A stretch of 53,716 bases of DNA. Origin: Acanthaster planci (taxonomy: Eukaryota > Echinodermata > Asteroidea > Valvatida > Acanthasteridae). The DNA lies in assembly GCF_001949145.1 (NCBI RefSeq), contig NW_019091476.1:478331-532046 (forward strand), written 5' to 3'. Positions 1 through 12,400 of this stretch are shown here, piece by piece. Positions within the stretch are counted from its first letter, which is position 1; each line of letters begins with the position of its first letter. The notes below the pieces were generated by a model, which worked only from the letters and a program-made list of their open reading frames with translations, ran no database searches and was not told the DNA's origin. Position numbers and translations under genes: made by a program.

Positions 1-181
1 AATGAAGGAAACAATTTTTCTCTGTGTGAAATTCTGATTTCGAGTCTTGTTTACCTTATTTTGTATAATTTAGAGTTATTGCTTCATTCTATCCACCATA
101 ACGCGACTGAACTCAAAACACTAAACCACATTTTACACAAATGAGAATTTCCCAAGGTAATGGTCGAATGTGATCACTTAC

Positions 182-274
182 TGCACTGGCAGACCTCAAA
201 AGTTCAGACAGAATGCCCTTTGAGACAGACAGGCACTGAAACCCAACCATGTGGCCGCCCTGTGTAGCCCCAAT
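182..274 (-). CDS. Second exon of the unrecognised gene (partial, continues off left edge)
   Basis: This is a 93-nt, phase 0 to 0 segment bounded by acceptor TTTCTAAG and strong donor AGTGCA|GTAAGT. It encodes IGATQGGHMVGFQCLS and then KGILSELLRSASA. Phase agrees with the exon ending at 1633. Local GC content is raised. An inner acceptor (GGGTTTCAG) would give a shorter exon (182-235) in the same phase. Alternatively the stretch may be a dispersed repeat with a fortuitous open frame. Confidence 0.4.
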
Positions 275-1632
275 CTTAGAAAGTGTTCCAGATACCCGCC
301 CAGTTCAGCCAGTGCCAAAATGACGCCACGAGACTGTGGCTGCACTCACTGGCTATTATCCGTCAGTCAGTTAGTGATAAATTATCCATATTGCCTCACA
401 TGCTAAAACAATGAATGAAGGCTGAACAACAATGTCTGTGGGCTATACCATTGAGAAGTTTAGGGAGGTTATTTAGAACTTCATAATGTGAGAATTTGGA
501 ATAAAAGTAACTGAGTAATCAGAATTTTCCCCACGTTTAAAGGTAAGAATGATTCTATTCAAACAGTTTCAGACAAGCTAGCAGCTTTTTTATTTTAAAA
601 GTGAAGGAATCTGCAATCTGTATTAAAGCTTCCACAACAAAGATTTATTAAAATTGTCCTATACACATTCAGAATGGAATCGACGGCCAGGCATCCTGCT
701 TTTTGGCAGACTATGTAGTTTTCCAATTCTTGACTACAGCTCCGTTGCAGGCCTCAAATGTTTTTTTCTTTACCTGACTCTGAAGTTGTTAACGCGATAG
801 TAAGTCTGACAGTGCCACAAAATATCAAGGTCGATGCAAAAGAGCCAAATATTACAGTACTTCAAATTAATTAAAATGCTTCAAGCCTACAATCAGGGAT
901 TGGTTTTATAGACGAAGCCTCAGACAGAGATGAAGTTGAAAAATGGCCCTTAGTCACATGTAGTTGTTGTACATGTACAGTATGTACTCGGATGCAACTG
1001 GAGCTCAAGCCGCAACCGTTCCAGCATAACCCGTATGTAATCGTGATAATTTTATAGCAGCTACAGAGAATACTGCCACTGGCTTTCCAGATTTCAGAAT
1101 TAATGAAATAACATAAAAGCAGAAACATAACAAACTTGCCCTGGCACTTGCTGCTGCATAGTGTGCATTATACTTGTGCAGAATTTCTGCAATGAAACTG
1201 ATAAAAGCACCATATTCACGAGTTGACACCACGTCTCGGAATTTTTGCCACTACTTGTGATTAATCGATTGACCCTAACCACACAGAATTGAACACCAGT
1301 AAAGTGTGTGAATTTGTGGCACTTGGTACTGTAACCCTAAACTGCTTGTGCTTTAACATGGGTTCAGGCATACCCAAAATAAACAGAGTCCAACAGTTTT
1401 TGTGCAGAGTTTACCATATGGTGCAGGAATTTGTGTGAGTGGGTATGGTTCCTAGTAAATCACTCTGGGAGTTAGGGTTAATGGCGATTAGTTCGTGTGT
1501 GGTTAATCGATTAGCAAAATTCACTAATTGCCCAGTGGTAGTCCCCATTGTGTTTATTAAAGTATTTATTGCACTCTATGTATGGGGGAAATACATGTAG
1601 ATTTATTCGTTCACATGTAAAGCAATGCTTAC

Positions 1633-1794
1633 AGTCACTGCAGCGAAACCTCCACCTGGACTGCCATTCCCCGACTGGTTGCTGCTGCTGGTCCCTGACT
1701 GACTAGTATCCTGACTCCCCTGTGGTTCATTGTCTGTGACATCTTCAATAACTGGCATGGTGCTGAACAGTTCTTGGCTTCACAATTCGGCTTG
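1633..1794 (-). CDS. First coding exon of a second gene (unrecognised), ATG at 1758
   Basis: An ATG at 1758-1756, in a good context (CACCATGCC), opens 42 codons starting MPVIEDVTDNEPQGSQ. They continue through a Ser/Gln/Gly-rich stretch (QSGTSSSNQSGNGSPGGG) to a strong donor GTGACT|GTAAGC at 1633. Upstream in this frame is a stop, and the exon probably begins at the acceptor ATTAACAG at 1795, so 1759-1794 would be 5' UTR. The gene lies head to tail with the aGPCR, about 4.6 kb downstream of its stop. The acidic, low-complexity N-terminus suggests a cytosolic or nuclear protein rather than a secreted one; the function is unknown. A different frame is also open across part of the exon but ends in a stop before the donor. 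Confidence 0.5.
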
Positions 1795-4264
1795 CTGTTA
1801 ATAAAGTCAAATCTGCGACTGTGTCTCAACTCTGATAAAGAAACTGATAAAAAAAATACACCAGTTGGAAAACGTGTCACCACAGTAAAACGGCTTCTAC
1901 ATGTAATTCCGGTTGCTGAATTACACTATATTTGGCTGGTGTCAGCTACATTTATTGTAACTAAATGATAGTTTACCAGATAAACATGTGCAATGACACT
2001 TTGGGAGAATAGAAATTTTTATTGTGACAAATTTTAGTCTGCTTCTCAGCCAACATTGTTGCTGTGACTTCATATGCATGAAAACGGAATCAGACCATTT
2101 GCTAATAACTTTTCAAAGTTATTTCCTCTCTTCTTTCTTTGATAGGTACATCCAAGGGAAGACATTCACAACTGTAACAATGACGTCAAGTTGGCTCACT
2201 TCTTTTTTTGTTACCGTTGCCATGGCAACTTGTCTAATCTTCAATTTGATTATATAGGTAATAAAAGATTCATTTAAATTCATAGCATGTATTGTACATG
2301 ACAAGAAAACATCCATATTTGTTAATTGAAAAAGTACACAAATGTTGTGTTCCAGTGAGAAGTTATATTCAATTAATTGTATTTTCAATTGTCTACTGTT
2401 GACATGGTAGACTACTTGGTAAACAAATTCAAAGAAACATATTTCTAAATTGGCAGGTGCTGCAGAGCTTCTTTTTTTTTCATTTCTTGTGACAAAGTGT
2501 GGTGGCCTCACTCTCTATAAAGTCATTGTAATTTGCTCTGATAACTAAAGCAAACTGAAGTTAACATTGGAGCAGAATATTTGGTGACAGTACAGTAAGT
2601 GCACAAGGTCCGCCACCATCCCCCCCAAAAAAATAATGTGAAGTGAAAATATATTGCTTTCAACATGAAAATTTCTAACATTTTGATATACAAGAAACAA
2701 ACAAAAGGTTGGGCTTACATGGAGGAAATCAACCTCAGCCCCCACAAAATCAATTTGTGAATTACACCTGTGGGGCGTACATGTAGCCGAACTGTTGCTC
2801 AAAAAAATCCCCCAACCACACTTTATTTGTGTTTGTATGTACAATTTTTAAATTAGAATTAAGAGGAACAAAGTCAGAAGAGTCACCAAATATAACAATA
2901 CATGTACTTGCTACTTCTTTTGAAAAACTGTAAAAACACAGTACTTAGTGATAACTACGAACTCATGACACCATAGACAAAATCATCAAAAGTAGTGCGC
3001 ATCTGCCTCTCTATGTACAGTGGCACGTGTGAGGCTATCGGGCGCGACCGTCATGTTGACCGGCTGCCACGCACTCATGCCCGGCAGTGGCCATTCAGAA
3101 AATCATGGTGCACTTCATCGCTCGGCGGTCAAATGTGCTCACACTCACAATCTAAACCTTAATCTTTCTGAGGAGTTTCTGACCAAATTGTTCAACAATG
3201 ATTGCCAGTTTCTTGTAGATGTACTGGAAAGCCCGTAAAATGTCACTTGAAACAATACCCATTTTTAGTGGATCAAAACTCCCAGAAAACTTCACGTTTT
3301 TGTGGAACTCTTGATGACGAGTTCAGGCAGTTTAAACCCTATCCACAAATGATGAAAATAGTATGGTCCCTGGGGCTAGCAATCAAGGTTACTGCATCAT
3401 GTCTACAGGGAGTCAGGTGACTATGTTTGTGTACACAAAAACGATCCATGCGCACAAAGCGTGCAGAGTAACCCATTTCGGTCCTGACAGTCTGGTGAAT
3501 GAGCCATACATGCGAAATGGGATTCATAGGTGTTTTCACTGAGTCTCCACGTTTAGGATGGACCATTGTGGGGCCAAGGATATGGATGTAGTAGACTGGC
3601 CCCGCAGTCTGGGGCCAGCTAGACAGAATCCAAACAAAAGTTATAGGGGCCTAGGTCAGGTCCCCAGAACACACAGCATACTGGAGTGGGAAATACTGGG
3701 AAATAAACAACATCTACAACCACTGCAGCGTCCACTGGAGGTCTTTGACTTTGTAATGGTCTGCAGCTTGAAGAGAAAAACTGACCAAATAACCACAGTC
3801 ATTGTTGTAAAGCGCCCTCGCTGCTCGGTTTGCTAATCATTTAGCCTAGGCATAGGGCCTCCGTGAAATTTCGAAGACGTTTGATATCTCTCCTGCTCCT
3901 TTCATGTAAAGCAGAAGACCAGTTTACCCGGTTGATGTCGTAAAACTCATACCCTTCTTTTCAACTCAATTCAAATCAATAAGCAACAGCTTCGGTCACG
4001 ACTCTTACCGTCAGCCTCTGTCACGGTACGGTCTTGTCCGTCGATGGAAATCGACCAAAACCAACGAAATATTGCATTAATGTCGGGCGTCCAGACGAAC
4101 AATCGACTAACCATAGGAAGGATCTTTGATTATCACTAAAGAGCCACACTACGATGTAGCGCCCTCTTAACCTCTTCTGGCCAAACTAGGGATATCTAGG
4201 GGCGGAGTAACATAGAGAGATGGAGGGGGCTGGGCAAACGGGATGTTATAAGCATATACCCATG

Positions 4265-4410
4265 CAGTGGCGTAGCTAGGATTTTACGGGGGGGGAGGGG
4301 GCACCAGTATCTTATGGGGGGCACCAGCTTTCAGTGGTGTGGGTTTTTTGAGGCAAGCTTTTGTTAGCCTTGTTCGGGGGGGGGCACCTGGAGGGGGCAC
4401 TGGAAATTTG
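4265..4410 (+). repeat. G-rich dispersed element, copy 1 (starts cagtggcgtagctagg)
   Basis: The element starts cagtggcgtagctagg and contains GGGGGGCACCAGCTTTCAGTG and GCTTTTGTTAGCCTTGTT with several G runs. The same landmarks in the same order occur at 9899-10108, so it is a dispersed repeat. The opening gtggcgtagc word recurs in non-autonomous elements of many invertebrates (family knowledge, not checked here). Confidence 0.7.
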
Positions 4411-5906
4411 TGTGTGGATGTGTGTGTGTGGGGGGGGACTACAAGTGAAAAACTTTTTTTGCCAAAAGGTTGAAACCAACACAACAGCAACTTGACCACT
4501 TTAAGATAATTGAAATGTTACAAAGTACAGTTTCAAGTTGATACTGCAGACCGGGAGTCAAACATTTGACTTGCATATATTGAGGATAAGAATAAAAAGC
4601 CCCACTCTAATGCTGATGACAGCTGCTTTCTATAAATCTAACATTTTCAAAATGCTTTGCATCATGCCTGACCACAGACATCACCAGAGAGGGGATAGTT
4701 CTCTTTCCAAAGGTGGGGGGGGGGAAAACACTCTTAGGCAGCAAACTGACAATTAACAGTAGAAAGCTCGGGGTCGATTCCGAGTTACTTTCATACAATT
4801 TGGTGATTTTCATCTGCTTTTCTCTTGCTTTCTTCATTCCTTTTATTTTTTCTCCCTATTTTATTTTTTTCAACTTTTAAGTAGGGATGCAAAGCACTCC
4901 AAGTTAGTCTCCTCCCATTACACCCATGTGCCTGATTTACTGGATTTCCTTTTACAACTAAACAATATTGCAATGTACACACACACACAAAAGGGCTTAC
5001 AAAGTCCAAGAAAGCACAAAGAAGGACAGAAATATCCACACAGTGAATGACGCATCATATATTTAAGGAATAAGTGAGTTGAAATTTGTTATTAACAGTG
5101 GTATTATCTTACTATGATGAATTAGAGTGCGGGCAGGTGTGTTGTTAAGAAAAACTAGTGCACAAAGTGCAGATACAAGTACTCAATTCCAATACTCATT
5201 TAACTAGCTCAGATACACACATTCAGTGTTACATACAACCCTAACCTACTTTCAGAACTGGTTTTTAGAACTGAATTCCTTTAAATTGTCAGGATTATTC
5301 ACTAAATTGTACGTGTAACAACTAGTATTTGGTACCACAGTATAGCCAATATGTGCAGAAACTAAAAAACGCCTTTACAAGGCAACAACAACAATCAAAG
5401 GGAGCTGCACTAATTACTTGCAGAGACTTGTACAAAATATCACATAATTTTCAACTGTCTTTGATGAACATGGATACATGTCAAACCTATTTTTGTTGAC
5501 ACGCTAAACAAGTTTCAACTGGCTACATTCCCACAAACCTGTCTCTTCTTTGCATATGATCTGAGTGCCACAACCAACACATTTCCACTTCAAATTTGCT
5601 ACAAGATTTTATATGATTTTCCACATTTCCACGGTACATGTGATAACAGGTGTTGTGCAAGGTGGGGTGAAAAAAAGTGCAGTTATATTCTATTAAAGCA
5701 ATTCTACTTCAATGCTCCATTAAGGCACCATCATAAGATAACTATTGAAGTTGAATACACATTAAAACATTAGAAGTGTTACAAAACAATGTCTTCCTTT
5801 CAATGTTAGTTCATGAAATGTATTTAAAAGGTCCATACAATGCAATTGTTTCTACTATTATGCTTGAAAACACATCTGTGTTTTTCACTCAACCTTATTT
5901 TGAACT

Positions 5907-5912
5907 TTTATT
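5907..5912 (-). terminator. Candidate polyadenylation signal of the aGPCR
   Basis: AATAAA on the minus strand lies about 425 nt past the stop codon and is the first canonical hexamer I noticed in a plausible 3' UTR. The actual cleavage site cannot be seen. Confidence 0.3.
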
Positions 5913-6335
5913 TTGCCTTTTTCAGCACGTACATTTTTGAGGGTTTTGGCAAATGCCAACATGAAACATACCCTTCCCATGATCTGTTCTTAATGTGCTA
6001 ATGTTGGGTTCACAATGTGAACAAAAATACAATGTAATGAAATTAAATATTGCTAATTTCCTGAATGACATCACAGGAACAGTGCCCTCAGATGTCTGGA
6101 AAAGTACAAACAATTTTGAATGTCTAAATTTAACAGGTGCAATTTCCAATAGTTTTCATTCATTTGAAGCAAAGCATAAAGTTGCACAAAAAGTGTATTT
6201 AAGAAAACTTCACTGCATGGCCACCTTGACATGCAAAGAGATCACATATTATTCTACTCCAAACTTTTTCTAGAAGTATCAAGTTTATAGCAGGTAAATG
6301 ATGAACACTCTCTGTTCCTTTCATAGAGAGACACT

Positions 6336-6494
6336 TTAATCATGTACGTCCTCCACAGTTGGGAAAAATGATTCCATTGTTTTCCCGCTGCTCTTGTTTG
6401 TACTCATAGTTGACCTGTTGGATTCCTTAAGTGGTACCACTTTGGAGGAATGGACGTCCCAGTTTGCCTTGCGGCGTTTGAAAACCTCTTGGAC
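6336..6494 (-). CDS. aGPCR exon 25: cytoplasmic tail and stop
   Basis: This 159-nt exon (52 codons plus TAA) starts with [13 protein letters not shown], the basic helix-8-like start of the tail, followed by a Ser/Thr/Lys-rich stretch and [12 protein letters not shown] at the end. The acceptor is ATCACTCAG. The tail is short. The final residues do not form a recognised PDZ ligand. Confidence 0.93.
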   Translation of the reverse strand, partial: VQEVFKRRKANWDVHSSKVVPLKESNRSTMSTNKSSGKTMESFFPTVEDVHD

Positions 6495-9400
6495 CTGAGT
6501 GATTGCAACGGTAACATGACTCGTATTTCCTAAAGTTCCAAATTGTGCAGTGACAATGGACAAACTATTTGAAACCTTTGTGCAAGTGTGTGAGCGAAGT
6601 TTTAAATGGGCTGTCAATCAGCACTTATTATGAAATGATATTGGCCACAAAAAACTAAAACATGTATTCAGAATATTTAAAACCGGTTTTGGTGTATTTA
6701 CATACACTCAAAATCCCCCTATTTTTTTTATTCGTACACTTGCCAATGATCGTATAACTGTGATTTGTAGTCCTCAAAATAAGTCTTATTAAGACTTTGC
6801 AAAACTGATTTTATCCTATAAATGGCATTTCAAGGCAGCCGTATAAAACAACAAATAACTCAAGTTTGAGACTTGATAATTCGAACAGTTATCAAGGTAA
6901 CATGCACACAACCTACCTCCGAGTTTAAAACGCAGTAGAACAGGAAAAGAAACAACCCCTGAAGTGAGTTGAGAATTGTGAAGAGATACAGGAATACTGT
7001 AAGGTCTGAAGAGAGGCTCAACATGCCAAATACCCAAGTCAGCCCCAGCACTGGCTGCAGCATCAAGGTAGCTTTGGCTACTTGTCTGGGGATGAGAATA
7101 AAACGTGTGCGTGTATAAGATTATAAAATGATAACACAGAGAAAATGCGCCAACAGAAGAATATCAGATATTGCTGTGGTATAGTAACAATGCTCCACGG
7201 CCAATTTTCAGTTGGTATTCATTAGGTCACGAAAATGCTGCATCACAAGAGCATCAAATACTGCGGCGGTATTAACAACGGTGGAACAGGCCTAGGCCTC
7301 GATCTGGACCAAGAGATTGAGGGGGCAATTTTCCGAGCAATGCAGGCTTCTTTGGTTGGAACCACACTTTGCTGGTTTCCAAATGACTATGAACAGCACT
7401 GTCGCGTCACAGTCGCATTACTATAACAAGAAATTGAGCACTTCTGACCAACATGGCTCTTTCAGCCGATAAGGGGGTGCTTCTGCTCAAGGCGGTAAAC
7501 ACACTATGACAACTTGAATTACTTCCATGGTAAACAGTAACATCCACTGCAAAAGTGTGGAGTTAGATAGAATAGTTTGCAACTCTAAGATACAACTCTG
7601 ACTGGTCAATGCATACTGAGAGGAGGATATAAGTCTATAATGCAGAGTCCAACATATCCAATCAGGAAGCTGTATATACTGTTGTGAACTAAGTTAGTGA
7701 GTTTCAAGATATACAGCAAATATTGGCTGATATCATCCAGCTTGGGGACAAAAAATGAGTTTGTCATGAACCTCAAAAATTAATTACCAAAACGCCAAGT
7801 GATTCTTAAAAACAGACGTACTTAGCCTGGTTCAGTCCACTTGTTGCATTCGCAGAAGAGAGTTTCCTGATCAAGCTGACAACACGCACAAGGATGCAGG
7901 TATTGATAACTACAATAGCCAGCATGGGTGCCACAAACATCCAAATGGAGTTATCGGACGACTGCAGCCAGCATCTGGGAAGGAGGATGTCAGAAGTTTG
8001 CTGGGAAATGGAAGCTCTTAGAACTATTGAAAGTTGTTCTGTATCAATGCACTTTGAACAAGTTTTATATAGCATTAAATAAAATTAATGAAAGCCATAA
8101 TAGCCATCATAAAAACAACAGCCTGAAAATACAACATTGCCCCCCCCCAAAAAAAAAGAACAGAAGGATTGCTTTGATTAGATTGCAACAGGTTTAATAC
8201 GCATGCTGACAAACTATAAACTAAAGTAATGCTATAATGAAATAACATAGCATCCGTTACCACATCGGTGTTTTAAGCAGGTTACTTCAATGTTTATGCT
8301 TATCTCAAAGGTCTGCCAACAGCTTTTGTCAGTTAAACTAAATGAGCCAGTTAATAGTTCAGGCGAATGTGGAAGCAAAACAGATTTGATGTCATGAAAA
8401 ATTTGCAGAAAAATCCTGCTTCCAGTTGTGCTGGTATAAGTCAGTCTTGTTTTACAAGATGCATTACATCAGTAGGAATGATCGTAACAGTCTAAATTAA
8501 AAATAAAGTAAATGCTCACGTCTTTGTCCTAAAATACGCAATGAACATAACTAGTTTCATAATTGGCTCTTTTAAGGGCAAATTACCCTCAGGACTTCCA
8601 ATCTTTTAGGTACTTCAAAACAGTGTGCTCACATCCAAAATTAACTTCTGGTTGGACTTGGCAGGCCTTAAATTAAACACATCTGCCATATGACCTGTCT
8701 TGATAATTTATGCTTCAACTGTCAACTTACGTGTTCGATTTGCGAATGCTCTTTGAGAATACCCCCACTGTGACTGCTGCCAAAATGATTGGAACGCCTA
8801 GAAATTCAAGCATATTTAATGACATCAGTGATTTCTGGACCAACTCATTCAGTGCATACAAGGCCCATTGGCAGATCAGACAAAGGTACCTTAAATGGCT
8901 AGATGGCAGGAGAGAACGGAAACTTTCCATGACAACTGCACATTCCCTGGGCCAGAGTCCTCATGCATGTGCTCAATGGCTACAATTTCATAACCTCTCA
9001 AACTTGACCTTTTCCAACTGGAAAAAATCTCAAAAAGGGGAAAAGAAATAACTCCACTGGGATTCGAACCAAGAACACCCACCATCCTTGTCATTACCCA
9101 TTATCCTTAACGCAAGCCAGCATTTTTCTTTTCTTCGTCTATTGTACCCAGGACCCCACATGCTTATGCTGAAGCTGTTATGTATAAGTCAGGTAATACA
9201 AAAACATATTTCGGCGATTAAAAACTGAGCATTTCTCTGTAAAAACCTGTGTATTAACAGCCTTTCAGCATTTTAGCAGCATTTCATGTCTAGTTGTGGT
9301 TGACATCAACTAACTTTAACTTTACATCAACTAAACTAAAAAATGCACATGTATAACAACTTAATGCCATACTGATAACATACACTTTATGCTGTATAAT

Positions 9401-12400
9401 TTTTTGCTTGTCATCTATCACTATGAATTGGTCAATTCTACAGAGCACCAAAGTGTGATGTCATTTTGAACCAGAATGTGTACATGCACATGTTGGTTCA
9501 TATGCTAATGTTTTTTACACATGCATACTTGTGCATATGATGTATTTACTTAAGTATTCAGACGTAAATTTTGGGGAACTCACCCCATGCAAAAATCATG
9601 TACAACTTGAGCCTGCTCCTCTCAATATTGAACACCACCACAACCTGTAGGTAGAGGTGAATACCTTCAACCAACATCCAGAAGAAACTGGCCTGGTTGG
9701 TGTAGTAGATCCCCATGGCAACTGCTATGCATGCATCCTGGTAACAAATACAAAGCCAAATCGATCCCTATCATCAGTATGACCAACACTGACCAAGGCT
9801 GTAAGCCTTTGCTTGTATGCATAGCCTTATAGCAGTGTTGTACATGTAGTTGAGTCACCATTCAGTTCGAGTCTGAGTCATGAGTCACAAACCTCGAGCA
9901 GTGGCTAGCTGGGATTTTACTAGTGGGGGGGGGTACAAGCATCTTTGGGGGGCACCAGCTTTCAGTGGTGTGATTTTTTGGGGGCCAGCTTTTGTTAGCC
10001 TTGTTTAATATCCATTCATTCATTTTTAAGTTGGGGGGTACCTGGGGGGGACACCTGGAATATGGGGGGGGCTGTGCCCCAGGCCTCCCCCATGGCTAAG
10101 CCATGGCCATGGCACGAGTCTGAATCACAAGCTTACTTTGAGTTTGAGTCTGAGTCACAAGCCCAAAGGCAACATCTGAGTCACAAGTCATTTGTTATTC
10201 TAGTTTCTAGGTATGCGCAGCAGACAACGTACCTGCCAGATTGGTGAATCACAAGAAAAGGCTGTATGTCAAATATATATATTTGTCAGTATGACAACTG
10301 TTTGTAGTTAATTTCAAAGCATATCAAACCACCTGCTGAATAATGCAACACGGAAGCTTTTTCCTCAGTATTCATTTCTAAAGAATGGCATTTTCAGTCT
10401 AAATGGAATGTTGTGTCCTTATTCAATGATGTCAAATTGTCTTTTTGGAAAATCTACTTACACTGTGCTTAGCAGGGACGTCTAAGAATAGAAACGTAAT
10501 GCGAGCCAGGCCAACAGCAATGGCTAAGTTGATGTGGACCAACACACGTTCTGTCTTGATGCTGGTATGGATAAAATAGTATTAAGACTATCAGATTTGT
10601 TGCAGTTCATTCGACGAACATTATATTGACAAATTTACCTTTCTGCGGGCATGCTTCCTGCTCAAGTTTTGAGAGAGTGAATGAATGAAGAATGCTCAAA
10701 AAGAAAATTTACAATCATATACAACCCCACTCTGATAAATTACATCAGTTGTTATGAAGCTTACCTTTAAGGGGATTGTTTGACCTCAAAGCGCATTAAT
10801 TAAGCAATCAAGTCTCCTTAACTTTGTTTTTCTTTTTTTCCATGAAATAACTGAAATAAATTTCAGCTCACTAAATTTCAGCTCACTTTAAGAAAATAAA
10901 TGTTGCAACCAACAGGATGACACCAGCTACCGACAAACTGCAGCCGATGTAGGATGCAATCTCCAGTGCTCTCTGATTGGTTTCAGATATCTGAAGCAGC
11001 AAAGACACAAACATGACAAAGAGGAAGAAAAACTACATTAACAAACAAGCAACAACAACAATTACACTTTTTACAACACGAGCTTGTCTGCGTCAGACTT
11101 TAAAATTATCCTGACCTTATTACTGGGGTATGTCAGTCATGCATGCAGTCCTTGTGATTTGAAAATTGCAAGTGTGTGAAAAAAACACTCCTGGACATTT
11201 CCAGGCGTGCAATTTTTCTAGGCGTGTGATTTTGAAAAATGAATCATAACCTTGGGTCAATCAATACATAGTAAAATAGAAAGATGAAATTGGGTCAACA
11301 TTACATATAAACAATCAACAAAACCAACAAAAAAATGATGCAACAGTTTCAGATCACACCCGCTTACTTCAAGAAAACTCGAAAAGATATGTCCAATACA
11401 TGTAACAGATTCAAAGTTTTATGATGGTTACAAGATCATGCCCTTTCCATAATAGCAGCCTTGACAGACCATACAGAGCTCCTCTGATGAGCCACAAGAT
11501 CACTCCAATTCTCCATTAAATTTTTCAAATAAATTTCCTGATTTTCCAGAGATTTCTCACTGCCAGATCTCTTTCCTGTGAGTTATTTCCATTCATAACG
11601 CTAAAAAAGTTTATTGGGAAACATCAGGACGTTTACGTGTCTGCACACAAAAATCTGCTGTGATCCACGCTGGCATGATCTCTCCATGGCTTTTACGCAC
11701 TATGTTGTGCATCATGATTGACTGGTCTGGTCCCAGTCTGGACTTCAAAGGAATTCGTTGTTTACTACGCATAGGGAGCGTGTGCCTGCGTATTGAAAGC
11801 ATGTCAACTTCTGGAGATCGTTTTGTGCAGATGCGGGTAAAAGCCCAATTTTTTTTCCGAAAAATACCATTGTTGTGATTGGAACAACTTACAGGACAGA
11901 CATCTCCACGAAAAACTTGGGATAATCAGGGAATTCATTGGGAAAATTTGACTGAAAAGTGGTGTGATCTCATGGCACTGCATTTGACATGTAGAAGCAC
12001 GTAAAGCCATGTACAGTCTGGTGTATGTAGCATTACGCATGCAGCAACCCTTGCTGCAGTGCTGCGCAACGTGCATGTGCTGAACGATTGTACACTGACA
12101 GAGCTGTTGCGCTCAATTGTTTCGCTGGGAGAATAAAAAATGATTCCGTCATCCCTTTCTGTTAGGTAGGCCTACTGTTTGATTCTTTTTGTTTCATTTT
12201 TCTCAAAAATTGCAAAGTATAATTATAAAGTAAACTCATGCCGAGGAGTGCGGTACGGATCGTTTCAGGCGTGCAATTATTTGCACTTCTCGGGAAGCTT
12301 TAGGCGTGTGATGGCGTGGGAGTGCAATCGCATGCCTTAAAACAAAAGGACTGTGCATGACGGTCTCACCTCTATGTCCTTGACTTGCGTCAGGACAGCA

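Larger units (their letters stand above)
1795..6335. other. Intergenic region between the two minus-strand genes
   Basis: No supported coding exon was found here. It holds the presumed aGPCR 3' UTR on its right side, the G-rich repeat at 4265, a short CA run near 4978-4990 and AT-rich sequence. The promoter of the second gene should lie in the left part, but no clear TATA box or initiator could be assigned. Confidence 0.5.

Noticed and set aside
2119-2511. 130-codon minus-strand frame
   Set aside because: It sits in the AT-rich intergenic region with no domain, and its translation looks like random AT-rich sequence.
3020-3836. Series of plus-strand frames in a GC-richer stretch
   Set aside because: Frames change without matching splice sites and no motif was recognised; they may be unique intergenic sequence.
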